NCBI GenBank assembly: GCA_900754775.1
Contig: CAAEDZ010000031.1
Coordinates: 1 to 8,993, forward strand
Direction: 5' to 3'
DNA: 8,993 bases
DNA from: Clostridia bacterium
GTDB lineage: Bacteria; Bacillota_A; Clostridia; Christensenellales; Aristaeellaceae
Part shown: one piece after another, positions 8,045-8,993 of the stretch
Numbering within the stretch: position 1 is the stretch's first letter
Layout: each line of letters begins with the position of its first letter
Translations under genes and position numbers: made by a program
The notes under the pieces: model-generated
What the model saw: only the letters and a program-made list of their open reading frames with translations
What the model was told of the DNA's origin: nothing
Databases searched by the model: none

Positions 8045-8755
8045 TCATTCTCCCATCAAGCGCTTCATGATTTCGTGATACGCGTCCTCCACGCCGCCCA
8101 GATCGCGGCGGAAGCGGTCCTTATCCAGCTTCTCGTGGGTCACGCTGTCCCAGAAGCGGCAGGTGTCGGGGCTGATTTCGTCAGCCAGGACGATGGTGCC
8201 GTCCGAGGTCTTGCCGAACTCCAGCTTGAAGTCAATCAGCTCGATGTTGAGGTCCTTGAGGTAGGCGGTCAGCACATCGTTGATCTTGAGGCTGTAGCGG
8301 CAAATGAGGTCCATTTCCTCCTCCGTGGCCCAGCCCATGGCGGCGATATGATAGCGGTTGACCATGGGGTCGCCCAGCTCGTCGTCCTTGTAGCAGAATT
8401 CCAGCACGGTCTTGCTCAGCTTCGTGCCCTCCGGCAGGCCCAGGCGCTTGGACAGGCTCCCGGCGGCGATGTTGCGCACGATCACTTCCAGGGGAATGAT
8501 GCTCACACGCTTGACCAGCGTCTCGCGGTCGGACAGCTCCTCCACAAAATGCGTGGGCACGCCTTCCTTTTCCAGCAGCTTCATCAGGTGGTTGGTCACG
8601 CGGTTGTTGATGGCGCCCTTGCCCTGAATGGTGCCCTTCTTCAGGCCGTTGAAGGCGGTGGCGTCATCCTTGTAGTCCACCAGCACGAGGCCCGGATCGT
8701 CGGTCGCAAATACTTTCTTGGCCTTGCCTTCGTACATCTGCTCCATCTTTTTCAT
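8045..8755 (-). CDS. purC: SAICAR synthetase (phosphoribosylaminoimidazole-succinocarboxamide synthase)
   Basis: Joins aspartate to CAIR with ATP to give SAICAR, step 7. The product is 236 residues, typical of the short bacterial form. It begins with [12 protein letters not shown] (5-16) in the N-terminal ATP-binding lobe; then come the family signatures [16 protein letters not shown] (86-101), LIDFKLEFG (173-181) and [14 protein letters not shown] (190-203), with KDRFRRDLG (212-220) near the end. The frame is open upstream to a TTG at 8797, but the ATG at 8755 is chosen because a strong AAGGAGG lies at 8764-8770, 8 bases away, and the residues before it are not family-like. It follows purE after 38 bases and runs into purF, overlapping by 4 bases or separated by 2 depending on the purF start. 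Confidence 0.98.
   Translation of the reverse strand: MKKMEQMYEGKAKKVFATDDPGLVLVDYKDDATAFNGLKKGTIQGKGAINNRVTNHLMKLLEKEGVPTHFVEELSDRETLVKRVSIIPLEVIVRNIAAGSLSKRLGLPEGTKLSKTVLEFCYKDDELGDPMVNRYHIAAMGWATEEEMDLICRYSLKINDVLTAYLKDLNIELIDFKLEFGKTSDGTIVLADEISPDTCRFWDSVTHEKLDKDRFRRDLGGVEDAYHEIMKRLMGE
8050..8053 (-). promoter_or_regulatory. Shine-Dalgarno of purF (chooses between two in-frame ATGs)
   Basis: GGAG on the minus strand, inside the last codons of purC. It is 7 bases from the ATG at 8042 but only 1 base from the ATG at 8048 (minus-strand reading GGGAGAATGAGAATG). The spacing favours the downstream ATG, although the upstream ATG would give the ATGA overlap seen elsewhere in this operon. Confidence 0.65.
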
Positions 8756-8763
8756 GGAAATTG

Positions 8764-8770
8764 CCTCCTT
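8764..8770 (-). promoter_or_regulatory. Shine-Dalgarno of purC (decides the start)
   Basis: AAGGAGG on the minus strand, 8 bases upstream of the ATG at 8755, in the 38-base purE-purC gap. It is the best ribosome site in the window and rules out the upstream TTG extension. The rest of the gap (8756-8793) is AT-richer than the genes but contains no hairpin or T-run that I can see, so no terminator separates purE from purC. Confidence 0.85.
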
Positions 8771-8793
8771 AAAAATCAAACAATCGGATTCTG

Positions 8794-8993
8794 TCAAACG
8801 TTGAGGGCCGCGTCCTTGGCAAGGACCGCCGCTTCCATGTCCCGGCGCATCGCCTCAAGGGTGAGGGCAAGGGCCTCGTCGCCGGTGGCCAGAATCTGCG
8901 CGGCCAAAAGCGCCGCGTTTTCCGAGCCGTTGATGGCGACCGTCGCCACGGGAATACCGCCGGGCATCTGCACGGTGGAAAGCAAAGCGTCCA
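8794..8993 (-). CDS. purE: N5-carboxyaminoimidazole ribonucleotide mutase / AIR carboxylase catalytic subunit, C-terminal 65 residues (5' end beyond window)
   Basis: PurE forms CAIR, step 6 (from N5-CAIR in class I enzymes). Only the C-terminal 65 codons are visible, running from [20 protein letters not shown] through [11 protein letters not shown] to the TGA at 8794-8796. [16 protein letters not shown] is the strongly conserved PurE core motif near the substrate pocket, and [11 protein letters not shown] is the C-terminal helix that follows. PurE is about 160-170 residues, so roughly 100 residues, including the N-terminal substrate-binding loop, lie off-window. The TTG at 8983-8985 is an internal leucine codon, not the start. 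It is the first gene visible in the operon, followed after 38 bases by purC. The class I versus class II question cannot be settled from this fragment; the VQMPGG segment looks class I. Confidence 0.95.
   Translation of the reverse strand, partial: DALLSTVQMPGGIPVATVAINGSENAALLAAQILATGDEALALTLEAMRRDMEAAVLAKDAALNV

Noticed and set aside
341..8078. A nearly continuous row of long plus-strand open frames (for example 341-1804, 1767-3107, 3019-4317, 6612-8078), up to 488 codons
   Set aside because: Each is exactly in register with the minus-strand pur gene beneath it, so a stop could arise only opposite the sense codons TTA, CTA or TCA, which are rare in this GC-rich DNA. The products are rich in His, Ala, Val, Gly and Arg and show no family motifs, whereas every minus-strand gene does.
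8756..8793. Possible terminator, promoter or riboswitch in the purE-purC gap
   Set aside because: Only 38 bases long; it contains the purC Shine-Dalgarno and no visible inverted repeat followed by a T-run. A purine riboswitch or PurR site, if present, would be upstream of purE, outside the window.
1..8993. Mobile elements, CRISPR repeats, tRNA or rRNA genes, phage or defence genes
   Set aside because: Essentially every base is assigned to a recognised purine gene or a gap of at most 38 bases; no repeat arrays or RNA signatures were seen on either strand.

Overview
The window is one uninterrupted block of a de novo purine (IMP) biosynthesis operon, entirely on the minus strand. In transcription order (right to left) it reads purE (3' end only) - purC - purF - purM - purN - purO - purH (AICAR transformylase domain only) - purD - purL (5' part only). 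Both ends of the window cut genes: purE lacks its start and purL lacks its C-terminal half. No RNA gene, mobile element, repeat array, CRISPR, promoter or terminator was found. The longest non-coding gap is 38 bases, between purE and purC.

The DNA is GC-rich. The gene order, the single-chain large PurL with no separate purS/purQ nearby, the Bacillus-type PurF (propeptide plus cysteine ligands for an iron-sulfur cluster) and the strong AGGAGG-type ribosome sites point to a GC-rich member of the Bacillota, class Clostridia, probably an anaerobic gut-type lineage. This taxonomic call is inference from gene content and style; the species cannot be named from the sequence.

Together the genes cover nearly every step from PRPP to IMP: PurF (PRPP to phosphoribosylamine), PurD (to GAR), PurN (to FGAR), PurL (to FGAM), PurM (to AIR), PurE (carboxylation to CAIR), PurC (to SAICAR), PurH-type transformylase (AICAR to FAICAR) and PurO (FAICAR to IMP). 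The missing enzyme is PurB (adenylosuccinate lyase, SAICAR to AICAR), and PurK is not visible. The main departure from the textbook bacterial operon is the last two steps. The usual bifunctional PurH is absent, and a stand-alone folate-type AICAR transformylase is paired with an archaeal-type IMP cyclohydrolase (PurO family).

The genes are packed for translational coupling: 4-base ATGA overlaps at purF/purM, purN/purO and purO/purH, a 7-base overlap at purM/purN, and either an overlap or a 2-base gap at purC/purF depending on the purF start. purD and purL follow after short gaps, each with its own good Shine-Dalgarno. Every catalytic motif checked is intact and no gene looks broken. The long plus-strand reading frames are mirror images of these genes and are not called. 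I see no sign of an undescribed system; the split IMP-forming module is the most interesting point.
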